From: a virus
IMG/VR virus record: IMGVR_UViG_3300032299_000306
Location: 1 to 20,106 of that record
DNA: 20,106 nt
Direction: 5' to 3' (one strand)
The translations under genes and the position numbers were made by a program. Below the pieces are notes generated by a model. That model did not search any database, was not told where the DNA came from, and saw only the letters and a program-made list of their open reading frames with translations. Below, in pieces: positions 1 to 5,810 of this stretch (the stretch's first letter is position 1; every line of letters begins with the position of its first letter).

Positions 1-2
1 AG

Positions 3-47
3 ACAGGATTTATAGATATGCCGGACGATAATGAGACGAGACACTAA
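3..47 (+). CDS. 3' end of an unidentified gene (partial)
   Basis: Only the last 14 codons are inside the window (TGFIDMPDDNETRH, then TAA). The frame was chosen because its stop overlaps the next start codon by one base (TAATG), the coupling used repeatedly in this operon. A competing frame ends at position 31 without such coupling. The product cannot be identified from so short a tail. Confidence 0.4.
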   Translation, partial: TGFIDMPDDNETRH

Positions 48-625
48 TGAAACCTAAAAAGTACGACTACTACAAGCTCGACGTGGGGTTTTACCCCGAC
101 GTGATGAAGCTATGCTTTGAGGATAAGGTATTCCAGCAGATCCTAAAAGACCATAGCATCACACTCAAGGCAAGCGCACTCGACACTGGCTGCGCAGAGA
201 CACACCAAATCGGTGACGGCAAGTCAGGCATCATCATCCTGGTATTTAACCTGGCAGAGATTGGTGACACGACAGCAGAAGTATTTGACACCATCGCCCA
301 CGAGTGCAGCCACGCCATCGACCACCTCGCCGAGTTTATTGGCGAAGAGGACGGCATCAGCGGCGAGACCCGTGCATACCTCACCGGCTCGCTGGTGAAA
401 CAGATATTTAAGATATACGAAAACGAGAAAGAAAAGAATGCTCGAAAAGCAAATAGAAAAGTATCTGATAAAACGGGTAAAGGAAAGCGGGGGTCTGACG
501 TACAAGTGGATCTCAAGCGTGACGGGGGTGCCGGACAGGATAGTATTCCTAAACGAGAAGTGCCACTTAGTAGAGCTGAAAACATCAGCTGGAGTCCTAT
601 CACCAAGGCAGATCCACGTCTTTGA
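47..625 (+). CDS. HExxH-motif putative metallopeptidase-like phage protein
   Basis: Unknown function; 192 aa. A zinc-metallopeptidase-type motif, H85-E-C-S-H89, sits in a predicted helix and is followed by D92. A downstream helix contains GETRAYLTG (about 106-114), whose Glu could be a third zinc ligand. Short phage proteins of this HExxH...E.RAYL type are familiar to me as conserved but functionally uncharacterised. The start overlaps the preceding stop (TAATG). From codon 131 the frame overlaps the VRR-NUC gene for 188 bases. That tail (residues 131-192) is low-complexity, Lys/Arg/Ser-rich and lacks family character, so it is probably an out-of-frame read-through of the nuclease gene. Protease activity is inferred only from the motif; a non-proteolytic zinc-binding role is possible. 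Confidence 0.7.
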   Translation: MKPKKYDYYKLDVGFYPDVMKLCFEDKVFQQILKDHSITLKASALDTGCAETHQIGDGKSGIIILVFNLAEIGDTTAEVFDTIAHECSHAIDHLAEFIGEEDGISGETRAYLTGSLVKQIFKIYENEKEKNARKANRKVSDKTGKGKRGSDVQVDLKRDGGAGQDSIPKREVPLSRAENISWSPITKADPRL

Positions 626-710
626 CGAGCTAGGCGAGGCCGGCTTTCCGGTCTACATACTAAGAAGTCACGACGACATACAATCTTTTTTGAAAGATGT
701 GCTAAAATGA
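438..710 (+). CDS. VRR-NUC domain nuclease
   Basis: 90 aa, the normal size for a stand-alone phage VRR-NUC protein of the PD-(D/E)XK nuclease superfamily. Visible motifs are an N-terminal helix with Glu residues (LEKQIEKYL), G30-V-P-D33, the catalytic E46-L-K48 and Q58 in LSPRQ. The family cuts branched or damaged DNA and in phages usually sits next to an SNF2-type helicase, as here once the intervening HNH gene is discounted. It starts inside the preceding HExxH gene, with only a weak A/G-rich ribosome-binding stretch. It ends in ATGA overlap with the HNH gene, so it is probably translationally coupled to it. Identity as VRR-NUC is confident; the exact substrate is unknown. Confidence 0.88.
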   Translation: MLEKQIEKYLIKRVKESGGLTYKWISSVTGVPDRIVFLNEKCHLVELKTSAGVLSPRQIHVFDELGEAGFPVYILRSHDDIQSFLKDVLK

Positions 711-1453
711 AAGAATGTACTAAATGTAATATAAAAAAACCTTCGCTTGAATTTAACAAAGATAAAAAAGCAAAAGATGGAACTATGCATTGGTGCAAAA
801 AATGTAACAGCGCAAACAGAGCAAAATGGTACGCAACACCCAAAGGTCGAGCTAAACACCTACTAGCTGAAATGCAAAGCGCAAAAAAAGGTAAACGCGC
901 AACCCTTGAAAAGACATTAACAATTGGGGACATATTGCATATCATTCAAGCAGGCAAATGTCAACTAACTGGGATGGCGTTTGATTTTAAACCCGCAGAA
1001 AGAACTTTTAGAAACCCATACGCGCCTAGCATAGACAGAATTGATAGCCAAAAGGGGTATACAAAAGATAATGTTAGGGTGGTTCTTTCGGCAGTAAATG
1101 CAGCATTGGGGGAATTTAACGAACAAGAAATGTTGCCGATTTTAAAAGCAATGATAACCGGAATAGAAAATGCTCAAAAGAACACAGCTGCACCAGTATC
1201 AACAGGAGATCATATCCAAGGCGCAGTCGGTGCCGAACTTGGGTCTGTTTCTACCCCCTGGACTTGGGAAGACGACGACTACCCTAACCATCATTGTGGA
1301 ACAATTTCAAGGCAAGACACTGATCATCGCACCCAAGCGGGTAGCGGAGACGGTATGGGACACGGAGGTACAGAAGTGGGAGCACCTAAGACACTTGAGG
1401 GTTTCAAAGATTATTGGCAGTCCAAAGAAAAGACTCGCCGCATTGTCGGCTGA
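707..1453 (+). CDS. HNH endonuclease with N-terminal Zn-finger module (probable homing-type insertion)
   Basis: 248-aa frame. Residues 4-33 form a CxxC...CxxC zinc module (C4, C7, C30, C33) almost the same as that of the second HNH gene of the window. Residues 85-132 carry the nuclease signature: CQLTG, then PSIDRID (D110, R111, D113), GYTKDN and a conserved Asn. It starts by ATGA overlap with the VRR-NUC stop. The DNA of about 710-1165 is much more A-rich than its neighbours, suggesting recent acquisition. From codon 155 the frame runs 284 bases into the helicase gene in another frame. This tail (Gly/Thr/Asp/His-rich) is not HNH-like and is probably an accidental extension after the original stop was lost. 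Such free-standing HNH genes usually act as homing endonucleases; that role is inferred. Confidence 0.8.
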   Translation: MKECTKCNIKKPSLEFNKDKKAKDGTMHWCKKCNSANRAKWYATPKGRAKHLLAEMQSAKKGKRATLEKTLTIGDILHIIQAGKCQLTGMAFDFKPAERTFRNPYAPSIDRIDSQKGYTKDNVRVVLSAVNAALGEFNEQEMLPILKAMITGIENAQKNTAAPVSTGDHIQGAVGAELGSVSTPWTWEDDDYPNHHCGTISRQDTDHRTQAGSGDGMGHGGTEVGAPKTLEGFKDYWQSKEKTRRIVG

Positions 1454-2513
1454 CGCCGACATCTACCTGATCAACTTAGAGAACGTCGCATGGCTCTGTG
1501 GCCTTTCAGATAAGTTAGTGTTTACTAACTTAGTAATAGATGAGTCCAGCCGGTTTAAGGATTCGAGCACCAAGCGTTTTAAGGCACTTAGGAAGCATTT
1601 AAAGGGCTTCTCACGGCGTCTAATCCTTACGGGTACACCTACCCCTCAGGGGGTCGCCGATCTCTGGTCACAGGTGGGTATATTGGACTTAGGAGAGCGT
1701 TTGGAGACGTCCTTGACCCGCTTTAGGGACAAGTACCTAGAACCGGATCAGATAAACCGGCATACCCGGGTAGTGTACTCATGGAAACCTAAGCTGGGCG
1801 CAGACCTGCAGATCCAGGAAAAGATCTTGGACATCTGCTACTCACTGAAGGCCGAGGACTACCTGCAGCTACCAACCCTAAGTAACCTATACCATTCAAT
1901 CGAGCTTGACAAATCAGTAAGGAACCAATATGAGCAGCTTAGAAAAGACATGGTCGTTGAGATCAAGAAAGAAAAAATTACAGCTCCGACAGCAGCGGCA
2001 CTGGCGAACAAACTCCTGCAGTTCACATCGGGCGCAGTGTATGACGAGGAGGGAGAGGCTAAAGAGGTACACCGTGCTAAACTGGAATGCCTTGAGTCGA
2101 TCATGGAAGAATCCTCTTCCCCTACACTCGTGTTCTATCACTTCAAACACAGTCTTCAACGACTACGTCTTCAATTCCCGCAGGCTGTGGTGCTGGACGA
2201 TGACAACATTACGGCGTGGCGTCGTGGCGAAATTCGTATGCTCCTTGCCCATCCCCAGTCGGGAGGGATCGGGATTAATTTACAGTGCAACGTTGGAGAC
2301 ACAGCACAGACAGTCTGGTTCGACCTCCCTTGGAGCAGTGAGAACTACATTCAAGCCAACGCACGTATTTACCGCCAAGGGCAAGAAAAACCGGTTATCA
2401 TTCACCATCTAACCGTGACCAAGAGTATTGACGAGCAGGTGGTGAAAGTCTTGGACGGTAAAATAAATTTGCAAGACGCCCTTCTAAACGCACTGAATTT
2501 TGTATTATTATAA
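1170..2513 (+). CDS. SNF2-type superfamily II DNA helicase/ATPase
   Basis: 447 aa, complete. The motifs appear in order: Q-motif-like LHQYQ (7-11); Walker A P-P-G-L-G-K-T (29-35); motif II D124-E-S-S; motif III T154-G-T-P; motif IV LVFYHF (320-325); motif V PQSGGIGINLQ (362-372); motif VI Q395-ANARIYRQGQ with the arginine finger region. DESS replaces the usual DEAH/DExx. Phage proteins of this type act in replication or recombination and commonly neighbour VRR-NUC, DUF2800, DUF2815 and PolA genes, all present here. The ATG at 1170 is preferred because the Q motif begins only six residues later; it lies inside the HNH frame and has a weak ribosome-binding site. The stop codon lies within a copy of the TATTATTATA regulatory motif. 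Confidence 0.9.
   Translation: MLKRTQLHQYQQEIISKAQSVPNLGLFLPPGLGKTTTTLTIIVEQFQGKTLIIAPKRVAETVWDTEVQKWEHLRHLRVSKIIGSPKKRLAALSADADIYLINLENVAWLCGLSDKLVFTNLVIDESSRFKDSSTKRFKALRKHLKGFSRRLILTGTPTPQGVADLWSQVGILDLGERLETSLTRFRDKYLEPDQINRHTRVVYSWKPKLGADLQIQEKILDICYSLKAEDYLQLPTLSNLYHSIELDKSVRNQYEQLRKDMVVEIKKEKITAPTAAALANKLLQFTSGAVYDEEGEAKEVHRAKLECLESIMEESSSPTLVFYHFKHSLQRLRLQFPQAVVLDDDNITAWRRGEIRMLLAHPQSGGIGINLQCNVGDTAQTVWFDLPWSSENYIQANARIYRQGQEKPVIIHHLTVTKSIDEQVVKVLDGKINLQDALLNALNFVLL
2498..2512 (+). promoter_or_regulatory. Degenerate copy of the phage TTTTTGTATTATTATAT motif
   Basis: TTTTGTATTATTATA matches the 5' 15 bases of the motif found at 4382, 6173, 7805 and 10560, but then diverges (AGC instead of TRTA). 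It overlaps the last codons and stop of the helicase gene and lies four bases before the ATG at 2516. A promoter here would have to start a leaderless or nearly leaderless transcript, or it may be a chance or decayed copy. Role inferred. Confidence 0.35.
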
Positions 2514-2515
2514 GC

Positions 2516-2836
2516 ATGACCGCAAAAAGAACAAAATTAAAACATAAACTGAACGCCATAGCCCCACGGCTGTCTGACGAGGACATTGACCCGATTGAGC
2601 AGGACGAGTCGGACAATGTATCGAACCAGGTAGTCGAGGGCTGGCAGCCATGGGATCAGGAAGACATAGACGACATAAGAAGGCTGATAGAGGAGCGCAT
2701 GCCGGTAAAGCAGCGCTTTATTATCGAGGGTTTCTTAGACGGCATGTCCTACGTTGACCTCGGCGTTACAGAGAAACACTGGCGCTACCACTTTGCTAAG
2801 GGGGTAGATTTTATTAAGAAGGAGCTCAAGCTATGA
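2516..2836 (+). CDS. Putative HTH protein, sigma-70 region 4-like
   Basis: 106 aa. The acidic N-terminal half (about 18-50) has no recognised fold. The C-terminal half (about 55-106) resembles sigma-factor region 4: the arrangement MPVKQRFIIEGFLDGMSYVDLGVTE parallels the 'LPxxxRxVIxLRFxxGxSYxEIAxxLGVS' helix-turn-helix, followed by KHWRYHFAKG and a basic recognition-like helix. Four or five residues of the canonical turn are missing, so DNA binding is plausible but not certain. It opens the gene cluster right after a copy of the AT-rich motif. It could be a transcription regulator or sigma-like factor for the phage's own promoters, or simply a small DNA-binding protein. The end overlaps the next start (ATGA). 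Confidence 0.6.
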   Translation: MTAKRTKLKHKLNAIAPRLSDEDIDPIEQDESDNVSNQVVEGWQPWDQEDIDDIRRLIEERMPVKQRFIIEGFLDGMSYVDLGVTEKHWRYHFAKGVDFIKKELKL

Positions 2837-3027
2837 CTTATTTTATTGTGGAACACAACCGCAACGGCAAGTACATTATGGAGACAATCGCCGGGGTGGA
2901 GGACATTGACATTAGCTCGTACAAAGAAATACTAGGTCTCTGGGTTTGCGATAGTGACGAGGAGCGAGACATTATAGAGAACAAGGTAAAGGAGATGAGG
3001 AATGCACGATCCGGTCAACCGTCCTAA
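2833..3027 (+). CDS. Hypothetical small protein
   Basis: 64 aa, no family recognised. The N-terminus is β-strand-like (TYFIVEHNRNGKYIMETIAGVED), followed by a very acidic stretch (CDSDEERDIIENK). The start overlaps the previous stop (ATGA) and the C-terminus overlaps the DUF3310 gene by 26 bases. Operon position suggests an accessory early or middle gene. Confidence 0.65.
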   Translation: MTYFIVEHNRNGKYIMETIAGVEDIDISSYKEILGLWVCDSDEERDIIENKVKEMRNARSGQPS

Positions 3028-3211
3028 GCACTACACAGACCACCCATCCGGGGTCGAGTGCATACAGATCACGGAGCACATGGGGTTTAACTTAGGTAAC
3101 GCATTGAAGTATATTTGGCGGTGTGATTTAAAGCGGGACGCAGTAGAGGATTTAAAAAAGGCCAAGTGGTACATTGAGCGTGAAATAGCTAAACGGGAGC
3201 AGGAAAAATGA
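3002..3211 (+). CDS. DUF3310 family protein
   Basis: 69 aa covering the whole family domain: V-N-R-P-K-H-Y near the N-terminus, then ECIQITEHMGFNLGNALKYI, W-R-C, and EDLKKAKWYIEREI. DUF3310 proteins are common in tailed phages and often annotated as nucleotide-kinase-like, but no biochemical function is established to my knowledge. The start lies 26 bases inside the preceding gene, behind the SD-like GGAGATGAGG. The stop overlaps the next ATG (ATGA). Confidence 0.88.
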   Translation: MHDPVNRPKHYTDHPSGVECIQITEHMGFNLGNALKYIWRCDLKRDAVEDLKKAKWYIEREIAKREQEK

Positions 3212-3396
3212 TGTCATTTATTTTTGTATCAGTAGTCTGCATCGGCGCCAACTGTGACTTTATGTCAAGCAAGCACGCCATGCCACAAGCAGAGTGTCAA
3301 AAGATTAGGCAGCAATTTAGTGCGCTGCCATTTAAACCAGAGGTAACACTAGCGGCGTCACAGTGCATGGTGTTTAACAAGGAGATGCAGGTATGA
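3208..3396 (+). CDS. Hypothetical Cys-containing small protein with hydrophobic N-terminus
   Basis: 62 aa. It begins with a hydrophobic segment (SFIFVSVVCIGANC) that could be a short signal or anchor, though it lacks the usual basic residues. The remaining protein has four Cys (11, 16, 30, 53), a spacing suggestive of disulfides in an exported protein. There is a good SD (GGGAGCAGG) before the ATG, which overlaps the DUF3310 stop. Function unknown; periplasmic location is inference. Confidence 0.6.
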   Translation: MMSFIFVSVVCIGANCDFMSSKHAMPQAECQKIRQQFSALPFKPEVTLAASQCMVFNKEMQV

Positions 3397-3623
3397 ACAT
3401 GACAATAGATGTACCAGACGAGTTTATAGACTCGATTGTAGAGGAGGCGCTGCTTGACTCGTATGCCAACGTTAAGCGAGAGATAGCAGCATTAAAGAAG
3501 ATTAAGAAACCAACGGACTACCAGCTAGAAGACATTAAGGATATGACTGAGTACTTGGCAGCGCTGGAGATTGTAGGCAACTGGTTTGTGTGGCAATTTA
3601 AAAAGAAGGCGAAGATCAAATGA
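3393..3623 (+). CDS. Hypothetical α-helical phage protein
   Basis: 76 aa, charged and almost entirely helical by composition. It opens with MNMTIDVPDEFIDSIVEEAL and ends with a basic KKKAKIK tail. Short phage proteins of the kind 'DEFxDxIVxxAL...DSY' are familiar but uncharacterised. ATGA overlaps couple it to both neighbours. Confidence 0.65.
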   Translation: MNMTIDVPDEFIDSIVEEALLDSYANVKREIAALKKIKKPTDYQLEDIKDMTEYLAALEIVGNWFVWQFKKKAKIK

Positions 3624-3925
3624 AACAAACTACAGAATTTGATTTAGAGACAGCCATCATGACAGTATGGGCAACCTGTGAGGACTTGAAGTTGTTTTCA
3701 GAAGCATATTACGATGGCCCAAGAGAGATGACGGTTGATGAGGCGTTTGGTCACATTGACGGCATTAGAGGTTTGCTTGAGTTGCGTATGGAAAAACTAT
3801 ACGACACTTACAAGCGCAAGTTTGAGTTGGATCAATATTGCACAGACCCGGAAAGGTTAGCAAGAAGAGAAGACTTTTTTAATTTATTAGAAACTAAACC
3901 AAAGAAGAAAGGAAGTAAGAAATGA
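3620..3925 (+). CDS. Hypothetical phage protein
   Basis: 101 aa, acidic helical body with a strongly basic C-terminus (KPKKKGSKK). Contains a helix pair around AFGHIDGIRGLLELRMEKLYDT. No family recognised. ATGA overlaps join it to the previous and following genes. Confidence 0.65.
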   Translation: MKQTTEFDLETAIMTVWATCEDLKLFSEAYYDGPREMTVDEAFGHIDGIRGLLELRMEKLYDTYKRKFELDQYCTDPERLARREDFFNLLETKPKKKGSKK

Positions 3926-4161
3926 GCGAAGTAGACAACACAACACCAACAGTAGATGACTTTGTAGTAAACCTGGAGTTTGCGGTAAAGGAAATTAACT
4001 CACTGCTAAACATCCTGAACACACCCAACCAGGTACCAGCGACAACACTGGTGGCGTTTATTAACATGATCCAACAGCAGGCAGCCCCACAGGTAATTAA
4101 AGCCCAGGAGAGCTTAGCTGCTGTAGCAAAGGCACAAAATGAACCTGAAACAGCTTCTTAA
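3922..4161 (+). CDS. Hypothetical small protein
   Basis: 79 aa, no Cys, Asn/Gln/Ala-rich. Two amphipathic helices (about 14-33 and 43-75) suggest a small coiled or oligomeric protein. No family recognised. SD-like AAGGAAG precedes the ATG, which overlaps the preceding stop. The C-terminus overlaps the next gene by 23 bases. Confidence 0.6.
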   Translation: MSEVDNTTPTVDDFVVNLEFAVKEINSLLNILNTPNQVPATTLVAFINMIQQQAAPQVIKAQESLAAVAKAQNEPETAS

Positions 4162-4363
4162 GCACGCCGGCGTTAGTAATGACATCATCAAGGAAGTAGA
4201 GAAGAAGACCGCCAAGACCAACGCCCAGATGGAACAGGAGCACCAGGAAAAGGCGCTGGCCATGACCAAGATGATCCTAAACGACGCCCTAAAGTACCGG
4301 AAGGAGCACGGAGTAGAGCCCCAAGCCCCGCCAAAGACCCTTATTATACCAAACGATAAATAG
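4139..4363 (+). CDS. Hypothetical charged helical protein
   Basis: 74 aa, Lys/Glu/Met-rich, predicted long helix (about 12-58), ending in a Pro-rich tail (EPQAPPKTLIIPNDK). Last gene of the 2516-4363 cluster; the AT-rich regulatory motif begins 17 bases after its stop. No family recognised. The start is within the preceding gene with no strong SD, so translational coupling is likely. Confidence 0.6.
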   Translation: MNLKQLLKHAGVSNDIIKEVEKKTAKTNAQMEQEHQEKALAMTKMILNDALKYRKEHGVEPQAPPKTLIIPNDK

Positions 4364-4380
4364 GGGCGGATTTAGGAGTA

Positions 4381-4400
4381 TTTTTGTATTATTATATATA
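4381..4400 (+). promoter_or_regulatory. Conserved 20-bp AT-rich motif, probable phage promoter (copy 1)
   Basis: TTTTTGTATTATTATATATA, identical in its first 17 bases to the copies at 6172, 7804 and 10559. It lies in the 104-bp gap between two gene clusters, 68 bp upstream of the ATG at 4468. No TTGACA-like box stands 16-18 bp upstream, so it does not look like an ordinary sigma-70 promoter. Between it and the gene is a small hairpin (CGCC-GGGA-GGCG, 4415-4426). Promoter role is inferred from recurrence and position. Confidence 0.6.
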
Positions 4401-4467
4401 GGGATAGTAAGGCTCGCCGGGAGGCGCCCTGAACACCCACTCACACACATCACACAGGAGATTTACC

Positions 4468-4725
4468 ATGAACCCATTTGAGTTACGTTATTCCGTATTC
4501 CAGACTGCTAAAGACTTTTTAGAGCAGCAATACAAGGCCAACCTGGCCGCGTTTGAGGCACTAGATAAGGTAGCCAAAGACGCCGCTGAATTAGCACCTA
4601 AGTTCCCAACCGTGGAAGAGGTGATCGAGAAGGCAGTAGAAATTAACAAATTTGTTAGCGACGCCAACGAGCGTGAGCTAACCCGTGTCGTTAAGCGTGT
4701 TAACGGTATCGGTATCACATTTTAA
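4468..4725 (+). CDS. Conserved-type hypothetical phage protein
   Basis: 85 aa, helical. It begins MNPFELRYSVFQTAKDFLEQ, a start pattern I associate with small proteins in marine and freshwater phages, and ends with a basic strand (RVVKRVNGIGITF). Preceded by the SD AGGAG. First gene of the unit that runs to the TerS-like gene. Function unknown. Confidence 0.7.
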   Translation: MNPFELRYSVFQTAKDFLEQQYKANLAAFEALDKVAKDAAELAPKFPTVEEVIEKAVEINKFVSDANERELTRVVKRVNGIGITF

Positions 4726-4734
4726 GGAAAAACC

Positions 4735-4896
4735 ATGGCAGCTAAACCTGGCTTGTACGCCAATATCCAAAAAAAGAGAGAGCGCATCGCAGCGGGCTCT
4801 GGTGAAAAGATGCGCAAGCCAGGTGCCCCTGGTGCCCCAACTGCCAGCAACTTTAAAGAGGCAGCAAAGACCGCTAAGCCTCCAAAGAAAAAATAA
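4735..4896 (+). CDS. Small Lys/Gly/Pro-rich phage protein ('KPGLYANI' type)
   Basis: 53 aa: MAAKPGLYANIQKKRERIAA, then GSGEKMRKPGAPGAPTA, SNFKEAAKTAKPPKKK and TAA. The SD AAGGAA stands seven bases upstream. I recognise this as a very conserved little phage protein (pattern KPGLYANIxxKRxRIAxGSGEKMRKPG), usually sitting near a DUF6321-type gene as it does here. No function is known to me. Its net positive charge suggests nucleic-acid or virion association (inference). The stop overlaps the next start (TAATG). Confidence 0.8.
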   Translation: MAAKPGLYANIQKKRERIAAGSGEKMRKPGAPGAPTASNFKEAAKTAKPPKKK

Positions 4897-5048
4897 TGGT
4901 ACCGAAAAAAGCACTACAAAAGGCTGGGTTTTACGACAAGAGTAAAACCAAGCCGGAACGGGAAAAGATTGTTAGTAAGGTCACAACTAAGCCTCAACGC
5001 ATATCTATGGTTGAGAAATTATTTTCATCCAAGACAACTAAAAAATAA
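4896..5048 (+). CDS. Hypothetical 50-aa basic protein
   Basis: Frame MVPKKALQKAGFYDKSKTKP... ending KLFSSKTTKK. About a quarter of the residues are Lys, and there is no hydrophobic core to speak of. Both ends are TAATG overlaps with neighbours, which strongly supports a translated gene despite its size. No family recognised. Confidence 0.65.
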   Translation: MVPKKALQKAGFYDKSKTKPEREKIVSKVTTKPQRISMVEKLFSSKTTKK

Positions 5049-5314
5049 TGGCAACTACAAAGAAAGCTCCCTCCCTTGCGATTGGCCGTGGTGAAAAGCT
5101 GCCTGCGTCTAAGGGCGCTGGGCTTACCGCCAAGGGTCGTGCTAAGTATAATGCAGCTACTGGCTCGAATCTAAAGGCACCGCAGCCCCAAGGCGGCGCT
5201 CGTAAGGATTCGTTCTGCGCTCGTATGAGCGGCGTCAAGGGCCCGATGAAAGACGAGAACGGCAAACCAACAAGAAAAGCAGCGGCTTTGAAAAGGTGGA
5301 AATGTGGTAGCTAA
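5048..5314 (+). CDS. DUF6321-like small phage protein
   Basis: 88 aa. The core GAGLTAKGRAKYNAATGSNL, then KAPQPQGGARKDSFCARMSG and a terminal RKAAALKRWKC, matches the very conserved small protein annotated DUF6321 in phages (family assignment by recall). It is rich in Lys, Gly and Ala, with two conserved Cys (SFCARM and the C-terminal RWKC). Function unknown. It starts in TAATG overlap with the previous gene and overlaps the TerS-like gene by 11 bases. Confidence 0.82.
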   Translation: MATTKKAPSLAIGRGEKLPASKGAGLTAKGRAKYNAATGSNLKAPQPQGGARKDSFCARMSGVKGPMKDENGKPTRKAAALKRWKCGS

Positions 5315-5699
5315 AAAACCGTCCCCAAGCAAGAAGGTATTTACCGAAGAGATGGCGAAGGCCATCTTAGAACTCGGTCAGCAAGGCGCGTCCCAAAAGA
5401 GCATGTACGCCGCGATTGGCGTCAGCAAGGCCACCGCAGCAAAGTGGAAACAAGAAGACCCATTTTTTGCCGAGACCATGGACATGGCTACCACGTACGG
5501 GCAATCGTACTGGGAGATGATGTTACTAGCTAACATCGACAATAAGGCATTTAACAGCCGCGTTGCAGAGATTGCGCTCCGGGGACAATATCCCGACGAT
5601 TATAAGGATAATCGGGAGATTAAGGCAAACATCAAGCAAGAGCTATCTGTGGATTTTAACAAGGAAATTGGCGATTTGATCGCAGCATTGAAGTCGTAG
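5304..5699 (+). CDS. Terminase small subunit-like HTH protein
   Basis: 131 aa, GTG start (MVAKKPSPSKK). An N-terminal helix-turn-helix spans about 14-50 (TEEMAKAILEL...GASQKSMYAAIGVSKATAAKW). The central helical oligomerisation region contains SYWEMMLLANIDNKAFNSR and ALRGQYPDDY. The acidic helical C-terminus ends DLIAALKS. Size and layout fit phage TerS proteins, which recognise the packaging site and load the large subunit. Oddly, no large subunit gene follows: a 33-codon open fragment and an HNH gene lie where it would be expected. The alternative is an ordinary HTH regulator. Confidence 0.68.
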   Translation: MVAKKPSPSKKVFTEEMAKAILELGQQGASQKSMYAAIGVSKATAAKWKQEDPFFAETMDMATTYGQSYWEMMLLANIDNKAFNSRVAEIALRGQYPDDYKDNREIKANIKQELSVDFNKEIGDLIAALKS

Positions 5700-5708
5700 T
5701 ACCAATCA

Positions 5709-5810
5709 ATGAACGAACGGGGTAGCTCCCCTGCCGGTACTCCATTACCGGCTAGTTCACCAAACACTATGGAGAGTATCAATGAAGAAGTGCACAAAAT
5801 GCGGTGTTGA
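5709..5810 (+). pseudogene. Orphan 33-codon frame, possible 5' stub of terminase large subunit
   Basis: Nine bases after the TerS-like stop, an ATG opens MNERGSSPAGTPLPASSPNT, then MESINEEVHKMRC and a TGA that lies inside the HNH gene. A Ser/Pro-rich leader followed by an acidic helix is how some terminase large subunits begin, and TerL normally follows TerS. The fragment would be cut by the inserted endonuclease VII-type gene, whose ATG lies at codon 25 in another frame. No SD is visible, and two perfect inverted repeats (GGGG-TAGCT-CCCC, 5719-5731; GCCGGTA-CTCCAT-TACCGGC, 5733-5752) also lie here. It could instead be just a leader region. Confidence 0.3.

Noticed and set aside
91-945. Long open frame on the - strand (284 codons)
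   Set aside because: It is antisense to the HExxH, VRR-NUC and HNH genes, which have clear motifs. It is Ser/Leu/Cys/Phe-rich as expected for a shadow frame and has no recognisable domain.
1930-2412. 160-codon + strand frame inside the helicase
   Set aside because: Shadow of the helicase C-terminal domain, whose motifs V and VI are intact in the main frame.
5719-5752. Two adjacent inverted repeats as a terminator or attachment site
   Set aside because: No T-run follows, no integrase is present and no second copy exists in the window; treated as part of the possible TerL stub region.
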